Notes under the pieces: model-generated
Databases searched by the model: none
Told to the model about the DNA's origin: nothing
What the model saw: only the letters and a program-made list of their open reading frames with translations
Source: Phytopseudomonas seleniipraecipitans
GTDB taxonomy: Bacteria; Pseudomonadota; Gammaproteobacteria; Pseudomonadales; Pseudomonadaceae
Assembly: GCF_900102335.1 (NCBI RefSeq)
Contig: NZ_FNBM01000009.1
Span: 1-64,000, forward strand
DNA length: 64,000 nt
Direction of reading: 5' to 3'
Made by a program: the position numbers and the translations under genes
Shown here: positions 49,945 to 59,291 of the stretch, one piece after another
Position numbering within the stretch: the first letter of the stretch is position 1
Layout of the letters: every line of letters starts with the position of its first letter

Positions 49945-52392
49945 ATGCTCGCTGTCTGGTTGCTCGTTCTGGTTCTCGGTACGGCCTACTTGGCCCACCG
50001 CCGCACGGCGCCTCTACCCGCCTTGGCAATCGTTGCCGTCTACCTGCTCGTCATGGGCGCCTACAGCCACGCACCGGGCTGGCTGATGGTGGTCTTCTGG
50101 CTGCTCTGGCTGGCTGTTGCCGTGCCACTTGCGCTGCCAGAATTGCGCCGCAAGCACTTCACCGCACCGCTGTTCGCCTGGTTCCAGAAAGTGCTGCCGC
50201 CGATGTCGGCCACTGAGAAGGATGCTATCGAAGCAGGCACCGTATGGTGGGACGGCGAACTATTCAGTGGCCGCCCCGACTGGGACAAGCTCCTAGCCTA
50301 TCCCAAGGCCAAGCTGACAGCCGAAGAACAGGCGTTCATCGACGGTCCTACCGAAGAGCTGTGCGCAATGGTCAGCGAGTGGGAGATCGGTCAGCGTATG
50401 GATCTGCCGCCCGAAGCCTGGGCGCACATCAAGCAACATGGTTTCTTCGCCCTGATCATTCCCAAGGAATACGGCGGCAAGGGCTTTTCTGCCTACGCCC
50501 ACTCCCAGGTGGCGATGAAGCTGGCCACCCGCAGCGGTGACCTCGCCTCCACCGTGATGGTGCCCAACTCGCTCGGACCGGCCGAACTGCTGCTGCATTA
50601 CGGCACCGAAGAGCAGCGCAACCACTATCTGCCGCGCCTCGCGCGTGGCGATGACATTCCCTGCTTTGCGTTGACCGGCCCACTCGCTGGCTCCGACGCC
50701 GGTGCCATGCCGGACAGCGGCGTGATCTGCAAGGGCCAGTGGAATGGCGAAGAAGTCATCGGCCTGCGCCTTAACTGGGAAAAACGCTACATCACCCTTG
50801 GCCCGGTGGCGACCTTGCTGGGCGTGGCCTTCAAGGCCTACGACCCGGATCACTTGCTGGGTGACAAGGAAGAATTGGGCATCAGCCTTGCGCTGATCCC
50901 CACCGACACCCAAGGGGTGGAAATCGGCCGTCGCCACCTTCCGCTGGGCGCCGCGTTCATGAACGGCCCCAACTCCGGCAAGGATGTCTTCGTGCCGCTG
51001 GAGTACCTGATCGGCGGGCCGGAGTACCTCGGCAAGGGCTGGATGATGCTGATGAACTGCCTGTCGGTAGGTCGCTCCATCTCCCTGCCTGCCGTCGGCA
51101 CCGGCGCGGCTAAATACACCAGCCTGGTCACCGGCCAGTACAGTCAGGTACGCGAGCAGTTCAATGTGCCACTGTCAGCCTTCGAAGGTATTCAGGAAGC
51201 ACTGGCACGCATCGGCGGCAACGCCTGGCTGATGGACAGCGCACGCATTCTCACCGCGAATGCGGTGGATCTGGGCGAGAAGCCTTCTGTCCTCTCGGCG
51301 ATCCTCAAGTACCACCTCACCGAGCGTGGCCGCGAGTGCATCACTCACGCCATGGACGTGCACGGCGGCAAGGGCATCATCATGGGCCCGAGCAACTACC
51401 TGGGCCGCTCGTGGCAAGGCGCGCCGATCTTCATTACGGTCGAAGGCGCCAATATCCTCTCTCGCAACCTGATGATCTTCGGTCAGGGGGCGATCCGCTG
51501 CCATCCCTATGTACTCAAGGAAATGGCCCTGGCGAATCGTGAGGATCGTGACCAGGCGCTGCTGGAGTTCGATGACCTGCTGATGCAGCACATAGGCTTC
51601 GCCGTCAGCAACGCGGCCAGCACGCTGATTCTCAGCCTGAGCCTGGGCATGCTCGGCAAGGTGCCAGGTGACCGGATCAGCCGCCCCTACTTCCGTGCCC
51701 TGAATCGCCTCAGTGCGGCGTTCGCCATGCTTGCCGACCTCAGCATGATGCTGCTGGGCGGCGAGTTGAAGCGTCGCGAGCGCCTGTCGGCGCGCCTGGG
51801 TGATGTCCTCAGCCACTTGTACCTGGCCTCGGCAGCGCTCAAGCGTTACCACGATCAGGATTATCCCGAGCACGTGCGCCCGCTGCTGCATTGGGCAATG
51901 GAAGAAAGCCTGGGCAAAGCCGAGACGGCCATCGACAACCTGCTCAGCAACTTTCCCAACCGCTTCTTGGGCAGCGCGTTGCGCGTCCTAGTATTCCCGT
52001 TCGGCCGTCGCCACCAGGGAACGGATGACCACCTCGACGCGCAGGTGGCTGCGATTATCGGCCGCAATGCCGGCGATCCAGCACTGGAAGAACTGCTGGA
52101 AGGCTGCTTCCGCCCGACTTCGACCGATGATCCGGTAGGTGCCTTGCAGCATGCCCTCAATTTGCTGCAAGAGGTTCAGCCACTGCAGAAGAAACTGCAT
52201 AAAGCAGTGAAGGCCGGACAGGTTCGCGAAACCCCTGGGCAGAGCGAAATCGAAACGGCTGTCGCTGCAGGCGTGCTGACCGTCGACGAAGGCGAGCAAT
52301 TGCAGCGCGCTGAAACCGCTCGCCGCGTGGTGATCGATGTCGACGACTTCAGCAAGGAAGAGCTGCTGCCCAGCGAGGGCAAAGTAAGGTAG
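49945..52392 (+). CDS. fadE: Long-chain acyl-CoA dehydrogenase (FadE)
   Basis: An 815-residue FadE-type enzyme for the first step of fatty acid beta-oxidation. It is much longer than ordinary acyl-CoA dehydrogenases because of an N-terminal membrane segment (MLAVWLLVLVLGTAYLAHRR and a second hydrophobic helix to about residue 62) and a C-terminal domain of about 250 residues. The dehydrogenase core shows FALTGPLAGSDAGAMPD and MDVHGGKGIIMGP, then FITVEGANILSRNLM. ATG 49945 with GGAGG upstream is clear. It corresponds in context to PA2815 (recalled). Confidence 0.95.
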   Translation: MLAVWLLVLVLGTAYLAHRRTAPLPALAIVAVYLLVMGAYSHAPGWLMVVFWLLWLAVAVPLALPELRRKHFTAPLFAWFQKVLPPMSATEKDAIEAGTVWWDGELFSGRPDWDKLLAYPKAKLTAEEQAFIDGPTEELCAMVSEWEIGQRMDLPPEAWAHIKQHGFFALIIPKEYGGKGFSAYAHSQVAMKLATRSGDLASTVMVPNSLGPAELLLHYGTEEQRNHYLPRLARGDDIPCFALTGPLAGSDAGAMPDSGVICKGQWNGEEVIGLRLNWEKRYITLGPVATLLGVAFKAYDPDHLLGDKEELGISLALIPTDTQGVEIGRRHLPLGAAFMNGPNSGKDVFVPLEYLIGGPEYLGKGWMMLMNCLSVGRSISLPAVGTGAAKYTSLVTGQYSQVREQFNVPLSAFEGIQEALARIGGNAWLMDSARILTANAVDLGEKPSVLSAILKYHLTERGRECITHAMDVHGGKGIIMGPSNYLGRSWQGAPIFITVEGANILSRNLMIFGQGAIRCHPYVLKEMALANREDRDQALLEFDDLLMQHIGFAVSNAASTLILSLSLGMLGKVPGDRISRPYFRALNRLSAAFAMLADLSMMLLGGELKRRERLSARLGDVLSHLYLASAALKRYHDQDYPEHVRPLLHWAMEESLGKAETAIDNLLSNFPNRFLGSALRVLVFPFGRRHQGTDDHLDAQVAAIIGRNAGDPALEELLEGCFRPTSTDDPVGALQHALNLLQEVQPLQKKLHKAVKAGQVRETPGQSEIETAVAAGVLTVDEGEQLQRAETARRVVIDVDDFSKEELLPSEGKVR

Positions 52393-52466
52393 TCGCGCCC
52401 CAGGCACGACAGCGGGCGCCGTGGACTTTATACTCCGGCGCCCGTTTTACTTTCAGGATCACCGTC

Positions 52467-52877
52467 ATGGCCACCACCCATCTCGATCACCACATCGCGC
52501 TGCTCAACCACCTGCGCACCATCCTGGTCGCCCTGGGCGAAGCCGAGCAGATTCTCGATGACAGCCATGCCAACTTTCTCGAGCGTTACGACGAGTTGCT
52601 CGCCGAGCTACCAGTCGACTTTGAGAGCAGCCAGTACCTGGGCCAGGATCTGATCAGCCAGATCTTCCAGCGCTACCCACAGATTGCCCATCTGGTGCCA
52701 CGCGACCTGCTGTGGTTCTTCGGCGGCGATTGCCTGCACTTCATGCCGGATGAAGAAATCGAGTTGTACCAGCAACTCGACGAACGCCGTTTCTATGCCG
52801 AAGAAAACGACGAGCCGTTCGACTGGAATCAGGAAAAACAACTGCTGGCCATGCCCGCGCCAAGTAGCCGCCACTGA
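52467..52877 (+). CDS. PA2817-family protein of unknown function
   Basis: A 136-residue acidic, mostly helical protein without signal or membrane segments. Notable segments are HLVPRDLLWFFGGDCLHFMPDEEI and EENDEPFDWNQEKQLL. Its size and place between fadE and the tRNA cluster match the uncharacterised PA2817 family of Pseudomonas. The function is not known. Confidence 0.82.
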   Translation: MATTHLDHHIALLNHLRTILVALGEAEQILDDSHANFLERYDELLAELPVDFESSQYLGQDLISQIFQRYPQIAHLVPRDLLWFFGGDCLHFMPDEEIELYQQLDERRFYAEENDEPFDWNQEKQLLAMPAPSSRH

Positions 52878-52885
52878 CACCGGCG

Positions 52886-52923
52886 CAAAAAAAGCCCACC
52901 AGCACTGTTAGATGCTGGCGGGC
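52886..52923 (-). terminator. Leftward intrinsic terminator, end of tRNA cluster or fadE region
   Basis: GCCCACCAGCA (52894-52904) and TGCTGGCGGGC (52913-52923) pair with one mismatch, and on the minus strand a run of seven T follows. It is the second terminator after the tRNA cluster. Confidence 0.85.
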
Positions 52924-52943
52924 CTCGATACACCAAAACGCAG

Positions 52944-52980
52944 AAACGAAAACGCCGCTCATTGAGCGGCGTTTTCGTTT
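52944..52980. terminator. Strong bidirectional terminator after the tRNA cluster
   Basis: A perfect 17-bp stem (arms 52944-52960 and 52964-52980, with core AACGCCGCTC and GAGCGGCGTT) with a three-base loop lies directly beyond the last tRNA. T-rich bases close the stem on both strands. Confidence 0.85.
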
Positions 52981-52983
52981 ATT

Positions 52984-53059
<76 letters not shown>

Positions 53060-53072
53060 ATTTACAACAAAT

Positions 53073-53148
53073 TGGCGTCCCCTAGGGGACTCGAACCCCT
53101 GTTACCGCCGTGAAAGGGCGGTGTCCTAGGCCACTAGACGAAGGGGAC
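53073..53148 (-). tRNA. tRNA-Glu (anticodon TTC), copy 1
   Basis: A 76-base cloverleaf with acceptor GTCCCCT/AGGGGAC, anticodon loop CTTTCAC, T-arm AGGGGTTCGAGTCCCCT and encoded CCA. It is 13 bp upstream of tRNA-Gly copy 1 in the transcript. Confidence 0.97.
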
Positions 53149-53195
53149 CTGGAACTTTTTTTCAACGATTCAGCCGCCAAGCTGAATCTAGAATC

Positions 53196-53271
<76 letters not shown>

Positions 53272-53284
53272 ATTTACAACAAAT

Positions 53285-53360
53285 TGGCGTCCCCTAGGGG
53301 ACTCGAACCCCTGTTACCGCCGTGAAAGGGCGGTGTCCTAGGCCACTAGACGAAGGGGAC
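53285..53360 (-). tRNA. tRNA-Glu (anticodon TTC), copy 2
   Basis: It is the same sequence as tRNA-Glu copy 1 and is the first gene of the leftward Glu-Gly-Glu-Gly transcript. Confidence 0.97.
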
Positions 53361-53669
53361 GTTGCCCGGAATTTCCGGCTTCCTCGCTGTGCCTTTCGGC
53401 ATTCCCTTGGAAGTGGCGCGCATTCTATGGAGCCTTTCAACAGTCGTCAACCTCTCAAATTAAATTTTTTAAAATCAACGACTTCACCAGGATTTCTGCG
53501 CCTCGCCAGCAGTGCTGAAAACCCACCTAAACAGTGCACGCGGTCACAACCCGAGCAAAACAGCGGCCAGCCAAGGCAGTGCCGGCACAATGATATGGAA
53601 ACGCCGCTAGGAGCCGACTCAACTAAACACTACACTCGTAAGAAAACAGCGCTATAGAGGTTTATAACG
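53361..53669. other. 309-bp gap with the tRNA cluster promoter
   Basis: Its left half holds the leftward promoter of the tRNA cluster and an AT-rich upstream stretch. The right half should hold the promoter of the gene at 53670. I see no gene or repeat. Confidence 0.6.
53422..53475 (-). promoter_or_regulatory. Stable-RNA promoter of the tRNA-Glu/Gly cluster
   Basis: On the minus strand TTGACG (53450-53445) and TAGAAT (53427-53422) are spaced by 17 bp. A GCGCGCC discriminator follows, and an AT-rich UP-like element lies upstream (53455-53475). This is the layout of a strong, stringently controlled stable-RNA promoter. Confidence 0.8.
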
Positions 53670-54440
53670 ATGTCCTCGCTCGTGATCACCATGGCGATAA
53701 TCGGCGGCATCACCCTGCTGGTGCTCATTGCGTATCTGAATCAGCTGGCCGAACGCAACAAGCGCAAGAAATCTCGGCTCAAGGCTGATCTCGCCGAACG
53801 CTATCGGCGTGTAGCCGACATCAATGAGCAACTTGCCGGACAGATGATGACGCCGCAGCTCAAGCTGCTACTCAGCAGCCTGCAGCTGCAAGCCGCCGAA
53901 CGCATGCTGGAAGCCGATAAGCACGACGCTGCCTGTGGAGCCATGGTCCAAGAATTGCGCAAGAACATTGCCCTGGGTGATGCCATTCCGGTTCGCAATG
54001 CACCCTTCCCGGTCACCGATGACGCACGGGCTCAGCAGGTGCGCGCACAGCTGGAAGCGCTACACGGCCAGATTACCAAAGCTGCGCAGACAGGCGTGCT
54101 GCCGGTCGATGAGGCCAAGCAGTGGGTACAGAGCATACGTCACATGCTCGCTCAGCTTTATATAGAGCTGTATGGCAACCAGGCCCGACAGGCGTTGCAG
54201 CAACAGCAAACCGGCCATGCACGGCTTGCCCTGGAGCGCGCCGTGCAATTTCTGCAGAAACAGAGCGACACCGCGCGTTACCAGGCTCAACTGGCCCAGT
54301 TCGAGCAGCAACTGGCGCAGGTCAACGCCATGCTGGTCAATCCGGATAAGCCAAGCGGTGAAGAACCCAGCGAGCTCAATGAGGGACTGAAGTCGCTGAG
54401 TGACGACGGGGACTGGAAGAAAAAAGCGCTATACGACTGA
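53670..54440 (+). CDS. Membrane-anchored coiled-coil protein of unknown function
   Basis: A 256-residue protein with one N-terminal transmembrane helix (about residues 3-23, LVITMAIIGGITLLVLIAYL), a basic stop-transfer stretch (RNKRKKSRLK) and a long Gln/Ala/Leu-rich helical region predicted to form coiled coils (about 40-85 and 125-225). A polar acidic tail follows. It faces the cytoplasm if the basic segment is inside. The 3' end overlaps the convergent msrC gene by 12 bp. I do not recognise a functional family. Confidence 0.75.
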   Translation: MSSLVITMAIIGGITLLVLIAYLNQLAERNKRKKSRLKADLAERYRRVADINEQLAGQMMTPQLKLLLSSLQLQAAERMLEADKHDAACGAMVQELRKNIALGDAIPVRNAPFPVTDDARAQQVRAQLEALHGQITKAAQTGVLPVDEAKQWVQSIRHMLAQLYIELYGNQARQALQQQQTGHARLALERAVQFLQKQSDTARYQAQLAQFEQQLAQVNAMLVNPDKPSGEEPSELNEGLKSLSDDGDWKKKALYD

Positions 54441-54926
54441 CGCTTGGCAGTCACTGGCCTGCAGCAGAATCGCCGCCAGGCGTTCGATGCCTTGCTGATC
54501 GGCTTCGGTGAAGCGGCCTATGTGCGGGCTGTCCAAATCCAGCACACCGATCAGGCAGTCATCCTTGATAAGCGGGATGACGAGCTCGCTGTTGGACGCA
54601 CTGTCGCAGGCGATATGCCCGGCAAACGCGTGCACATCTTCAACGCGCTGGGTCTGTCGGGATGCCGCCGCCGCGCCGCACACACCGCGCTCAAACGGAA
54701 TGCGCACACAGGCGACCTTGCCCTGGAACGGCCCCAGCACCAGTTCACCGTCCTTGACCAGATAGAACCCGGCCCAGTTGAGGCCTTCCAGCTCATGAAA
54801 AACGAACGCGCTGAACTGCGCGGCGTTGGCGATGAAATCTCGCTCGCCAGACAACAGGGCCTCCAGCTGCGCAGCCATCAATGGGTAACCGTCCAGGCCG
54901 GCACCGCTTTCACTCAGGTCGATCAT
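54429..54926 (-). CDS. msrC: Free methionine-(R)-sulfoxide reductase (GAF domain)
   Basis: A 165-residue GAF-fold reductase for free methionine-R-sulfoxide. Cys73, Cys83 and Cys107 occur with spacings of 10 and 24 residues, the same spacing as the three cysteines of the E. coli enzyme, and IPFERGVCGAAA surrounds the second. ATG 54926 with GGAGG upstream is chosen over a longer frame. Its start overlaps the stop of the upstream ATPase gene by 4 bp. It is 3' to 3' overlapping with the neighbouring coiled-coil gene. Confidence 0.92.
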   Translation of the reverse strand: MIDLSESGAGLDGYPLMAAQLEALLSGERDFIANAAQFSAFVFHELEGLNWAGFYLVKDGELVLGPFQGKVACVRIPFERGVCGAAAASRQTQRVEDVHAFAGHIACDSASNSELVIPLIKDDCLIGVLDLDSPHIGRFTEADQQGIERLAAILLQASDCQASVV

Positions 54927-55813
54927 CGCGACACCTCCAACAATTGCAGGCCCACCCACTGACGGGCGAACTGATAGGCACAACGTCCATTACGGTTGCC
55001 ACGGCCGGTCGCCCAGCGCACCGCAAGCTTCTCGAGTTCTTCGCTCCACTGCCATTGCAGGCCAGTCTCTGCGGCTTGCACTTCAATCCAGTGGCGCACT
55101 ACATCCAGATAGTGCTGCTGGGTGAAGGGGTAGAAGGACAACCACAAACCAAAGCGATCCGAGAGCGCAATCTTGTCCTCAACGGCCTCGTTGGGGTGCA
55201 GCTCGCCGTCAACCATCTTGGTATTGGCATTGTCACTCTCGCGCTCCGGCACCAGGTGGCGACGGTTCGATGTGGCGTACAACAGCACGTTTTCCGGGGA
55301 ACGTTCCAGCGAACCGTCGAGCACACTCTTGAGCACCCGGTAATCGCCCTCGCCGGCTTCAAACGACAAGTCATCGCAGAACAGGATGAAGCGTTGCGGC
55401 AGATTCAGCAGTTGCTCGACCACACGCGGCAAATCCGCCAGGTGATCGCGTTCGATCTCGATCAGGCGCAAACCAGCACCGGCATGCTCAGCCAACAAGG
55501 CGCGTACCAGCGACGACTTACCAGTGCCCCGCGCGCCCCACAGCAGCGCGTGGTTGGCCGGCATGCCCTGCACGAACTGGCGGGTGTTGCGCGCCAGTTG
55601 CTCGCACTGGGTGTCGACACCGATCAGGTCGCTCAAGCTCATGTCCAGGCTGACCTTCAATGGCTGCAAATAACCGCCGCGCCCCTCGCGCTGCCAGCGC
55701 GCGGCCAGGCTGTGCTCCCAGTCGAGCGGCTCGCGCATTGCTGGCAGCAGGGGCTCCAGGCGCGTCAGCACGCTGTCGGCGCGCTGCAGAAAATCAAGCA
55801 AACGGGAATCCAC
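54923..55813 (-). CDS. DUF815-type AAA+ ATPase
   Basis: A 296-residue ATPase of the DUF815 family. It shows an N-terminal helical region, IGVDTQCEQLARNTRQFV, Walker A GARGTGKSS (about residues 93-101), Walker B FILFCDDLSF, and an arginine-rich sensor region (YATSNRRHLVPE then DRFGLWLSFYPF). The start is a GTG with AGGACC upstream; no good ATG is available. It forms a two-gene unit with msrC. The cellular role is unknown. Confidence 0.85.
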   Translation of the reverse strand: MDSRLLDFLQRADSVLTRLEPLLPAMREPLDWEHSLAARWQREGRGGYLQPLKVSLDMSLSDLIGVDTQCEQLARNTRQFVQGMPANHALLWGARGTGKSSLVRALLAEHAGAGLRLIEIERDHLADLPRVVEQLLNLPQRFILFCDDLSFEAGEGDYRVLKSVLDGSLERSPENVLLYATSNRRHLVPERESDNANTKMVDGELHPNEAVEDKIALSDRFGLWLSFYPFTQQHYLDVVRHWIEVQAAETGLQWQWSEELEKLAVRWATGRGNRNGRCAYQFARQWVGLQLLEVSR

Positions 55814-55911
55814 GGTCAGGTCCTCGAATCGATCAGTAAGTGAGTCGGGAGTGCCGAAAAGCAGGCCATATCGACTATGCTTGGGCAGCGAATGGAACGA
55901 GACAGCGCCTT

Positions 55912-58221
55912 ATGGAAATTCCACTGACACAGCGGCTGTCATTCAAACAGGCTGGCCTCACCGTTCTGGTGGCGTTCATCATCGGCGCACTGCTCAGCCT
56001 GGTGCAGATAGGCGTCGATTATGCCAGCGAAGACGCCGCCATCAACCGTGAGATTCGCGCGCTGATGGACATCAGCCACAACCCCGCCGCTCGCATTGCC
56101 TACAACATCGACGCCGAACTGGCCCAGGAACTGGTCGCCGGGCTGCGACGCGCGCCCGCGGTAATCGGCGCACGCATCGTCGACAACAATGGCGATACCC
56201 TGGCCAGCACTTCGCAGTCACCGACCGAGAGCCGCTATCGAATCCTCAGCGACTTCCTATTTGGCAGCAGCCGCCATTTCGAAACTCGTCTGTCGGTCGA
56301 GCATGCGCCTGACGAGCAGCTAGGCTCGCTGCAACTCGATATCGACACCTACGCGTTCGGCAGCAATTTCATCAAGCGCTCGATGCTCACCCTGATCAAT
56401 GGCTTTGCGCGCAGTCTGTTGCTCTCGGTCGTCCTGTTGGTGCTGTTCTACTTCATGCTGACCAAGCCGCTCAGTGAGGTGATCCAGGCGCTGGCTGGCC
56501 GCGACCTGCGCACCCCCGACCGCAAGCGCCTGCCCTGCCCGCCGGGCCATGAGCACGACGAGATAGGCGTACTGGTGGACGTTGCCAACCGCCAGCTCGC
56601 CAGCATCTCCACCGAGATCGAGCACCGGCGCAATGCCGAAGACCGGCTGACCGACTACCTCGGCGAGCTGGAGGCGATCGTTTCTGCCCGCACGATGGAG
56701 CTCAAGGCGGCCAACAGCAGGCTCAGTCGCTCCAATGAGGAGCTCGAACAGGCCCGTCACAATGCTCTGGCCATGGCCCACGCACGCTCCATCTTCCTGG
56801 CCAATATGAGCCATGAGATCCGCACGCCGCTCAATGGCCTGCTGGGCATGCTGGCGCTATCGCTGGAGGGCCCGCTGAACAGCGAACAGCGTCAGCAGCT
56901 GTCGATCGCCCATGACTCTGGAAAGGTGCTGGTCGACCTGCTCAACGACATCCTTGATCTGTCGAAATTCGAAGCGGGTCAACTGGAACTGGAAAACATT
57001 GCCTTCGACCTCGGCACACTCGTCGAAGGCACTGCCAGCCTGCTGTCGCAGAACGCCTTGCCCGGCGTGGAGCTGACCTGCCTGATCGATCCGCAGCTCC
57101 CGGCCCAGGTACTCGGCGATCCGACTCGGGTACGGCAGATCGTCAGCAATCTGCTCTCCAACGCCTTGAAGTTCACCCGCGAAGGTCGGGTCGATATCCG
57201 CGTCAGCACCACCGCGGGCAAGGTGCGTATCGAAGTCTGCGATACCGGTATCGGCATCGCCGAGGACGCTCAGGCACGCATCTTTCAGCCATTCACCCAG
57301 GCGGCAGCGGACATTACCCGCCAGTTTGGCGGCACCGGGCTGGGCCTCGCGCTGACGCGCCGTCTGTGTGAGGCCATGCAGGGCCAGTTGCAACTGTCGT
57401 CGACCCCAGGCAGCGGCAGCCGCTTCATTGCACTGCTGCCGCTACCGAGCCTGCAGCCGGCAATCACGCCACCGCAATTGACCGGGCGGATACTGGCTAT
57501 CTGCGGCGCTGGCACCGGCCTGGCCGAACTGCTACCGCAGCTGATCGGTAGCTGGGGCCTGGATTACCAGCGCCTGGATAGCGCCGAGCAAGCCGACGAC
57601 AGCGATTTCGACGTGCTGATCAGCGATTGTCCGAGCTGCATGGCGCGCCTGCGCAAACAAACTGCCGCACCGACCATCCTGGTGACGGCTTACGGCAGTT
57701 TTCTCGACGCCGAGCAGGCCAGGCTCCTTGCTCCCCTGGAACAGGTCGCCCGGCCTCTTACTCGCCAGCACCTGCTGCAAGCGCTCAACCATGCGCTGCA
57801 GCAGCCGGAGGAGCGCCTCGCCAGTGCGCAGGTCGGTGTCGCAGCGCCGCACAAGCAGGCTCGCGTACTGCTGGTCGAGGACAATCCGGTCAATCAACTG
57901 GTAGCCAAAGGCATGCTCGGCAAACACGGCATGCAGGTCGTACTGGCCAACAATGGCGAACAGGCATTGGAGCGCCTGCACGAAGAGAACTTTGATCTGG
58001 TGCTCATGGATTGCAACATGCCGGTCATGGACGGTTATGAAGCCAGCCGTCGGATTCGCGACAATCCAACATGGCAGCACCTGCCGATCATTGCGCTCAC
58101 CGCCAACGCACTCTCCGAAGAACGCGAACGCTGCCTTGCGGCAGGCATGAACGACTACCTGGCGAAGCCGTTCCGCCGCGAAGAGTTGCTCGCTCTGGTC
58201 GATCAGTGGCTACCCACCTAG
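55912..58221 (+). CDS. sagS: Hybrid sensor histidine kinase, SagS orthologue
   Basis: A 769-residue hybrid kinase. Two transmembrane helices (about 15-37 and 165-190) enclose a periplasmic sensor domain and are followed by a HAMP-like linker. The kinase core has FLANMSHEIRTPLNG with the phosphorylated His301, NLLSNALKF and FGGTGLGLAL. A degenerate receiver-like segment (about 530-630) precedes a true receiver domain with LLVEDNPVNQ and phospho-acceptor Asp700 in LMDCNMPVMDG. No HPt domain follows. Length, layout and the neighbouring ospR-gpx-msrB-alaA order match P. aeruginosa SagS (PA2824, recalled), which controls attachment and biofilm growth through HptB and BfiS. Confidence 0.88.
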   Translation: MEIPLTQRLSFKQAGLTVLVAFIIGALLSLVQIGVDYASEDAAINREIRALMDISHNPAARIAYNIDAELAQELVAGLRRAPAVIGARIVDNNGDTLASTSQSPTESRYRILSDFLFGSSRHFETRLSVEHAPDEQLGSLQLDIDTYAFGSNFIKRSMLTLINGFARSLLLSVVLLVLFYFMLTKPLSEVIQALAGRDLRTPDRKRLPCPPGHEHDEIGVLVDVANRQLASISTEIEHRRNAEDRLTDYLGELEAIVSARTMELKAANSRLSRSNEELEQARHNALAMAHARSIFLANMSHEIRTPLNGLLGMLALSLEGPLNSEQRQQLSIAHDSGKVLVDLLNDILDLSKFEAGQLELENIAFDLGTLVEGTASLLSQNALPGVELTCLIDPQLPAQVLGDPTRVRQIVSNLLSNALKFTREGRVDIRVSTTAGKVRIEVCDTGIGIAEDAQARIFQPFTQAAADITRQFGGTGLGLALTRRLCEAMQGQLQLSSTPGSGSRFIALLPLPSLQPAITPPQLTGRILAICGAGTGLAELLPQLIGSWGLDYQRLDSAEQADDSDFDVLISDCPSCMARLRKQTAAPTILVTAYGSFLDAEQARLLAPLEQVARPLTRQHLLQALNHALQQPEERLASAQVGVAAPHKQARVLLVEDNPVNQLVAKGMLGKHGMQVVLANNGEQALERLHEENFDLVLMDCNMPVMDGYEASRRIRDNPTWQHLPIIALTANALSEERERCLAAGMNDYLAKPFRREELLALVDQWLPT

Positions 58222-58239
58222 GGCGTGAAATGCCGGCTT

Positions 58240-58683
58240 TCAAAACGCCGGCAAGCGGCCCATACGCTGCAGGAGCTGATCGAGTTGGCCATGGAGAGGC
58301 GCCAGCGCTTGGGCCTCCACATCGTGCTCGCACAGCAACTCACGCTTCAGGGCTGGCACCTGCTCGCTCAGTTGCCGGCCGGCTGCAGTGAGACTCAGGT
58401 GCACCTCACGCTCGTCTTGCGTGCTGCGCTGCCGCTGAACCAGACCAGCCTGTTGCAACCGCTTGAGCAACGGCGTGAGCGTGCCGGAGTCGAGCATCAG
58501 GCGCTCGCCCAACGCTTTCACCGTCGGCTGCTCGGGAGCCACGTCGTGCCACTCCCAGAGCACCAGCATGACCAGGTATTGCGGGTAGGTCAGCCCGAGC
58601 CGGTCGAGCATTGGCTTGTAGGCTCGCACTACCGTGCGCGAAGCGGCATACAGCTTGAAGCACAGCTGCTGATCGAGCTTCAT
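58240..58683 (-). CDS. ospR: MarR/OhrR-family peroxide-sensing repressor (OspR-like)
   Basis: A 147-residue MarR protein with the OhrR N-terminus LCFKLYAASRTVVRAYKPML, in which Cys8 is the expected sensing cysteine, and Cys118 as the possible resolving partner. The winged helix is TVKALGERLMLDSGTLTPLLKRLQQAGLVQRQRS. It lies one base from gpx and convergent with sagS, the same order as in P. aeruginosa, where OspR controls a glutathione peroxidase gene. A palindromic operator candidate lies upstream of gpx. Confidence 0.9.
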   Translation of the reverse strand: MKLDQQLCFKLYAASRTVVRAYKPMLDRLGLTYPQYLVMLVLWEWHDVAPEQPTVKALGERLMLDSGTLTPLLKRLQQAGLVQRQRSTQDEREVHLSLTAAGRQLSEQVPALKRELLCEHDVEAQALAPLHGQLDQLLQRMGRLPAF

Positions 58684-58684
58684 T

Positions 58685-59173
<489 letters not shown>

Positions 59174-59213
59174 GGTGCAGAACTCGCTTGAAAATGAATG
59201 GCAAGAATAGTCA

Positions 59214-59241
59214 GCAATTAAATTGCACACAATTTAATTGC
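59214..59241. promoter_or_regulatory. Palindromic OhrR/OspR-type operator upstream of gpx
   Basis: GCAATTAAATTG at 59214-59225 and CAATTTAATTGC at 59230-59241 are perfect inverted repeats around CACA. Each arm itself contains an AATT-rich half-site like those bound by OhrR proteins. It lies 41-68 bases before the gpx start and next to a terminator. Confidence 0.75.
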
Positions 59242-59242
59242 A

Positions 59243-59270
59243 TAAAAATAAGGCCCGCTATCAGCGGGCC
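59243..59270 (-). terminator. Intrinsic terminator after msrB
   Basis: GGCCCGCT and AGCGGGCC form a perfect 8-bp stem with a three-base loop. On the minus strand TTATTTTTATG follows. It separates msrB from the gpx-ospR operon. Confidence 0.85.
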
Positions 59271-59291
59271 GTTGATCATCTGGTTCTAGCG

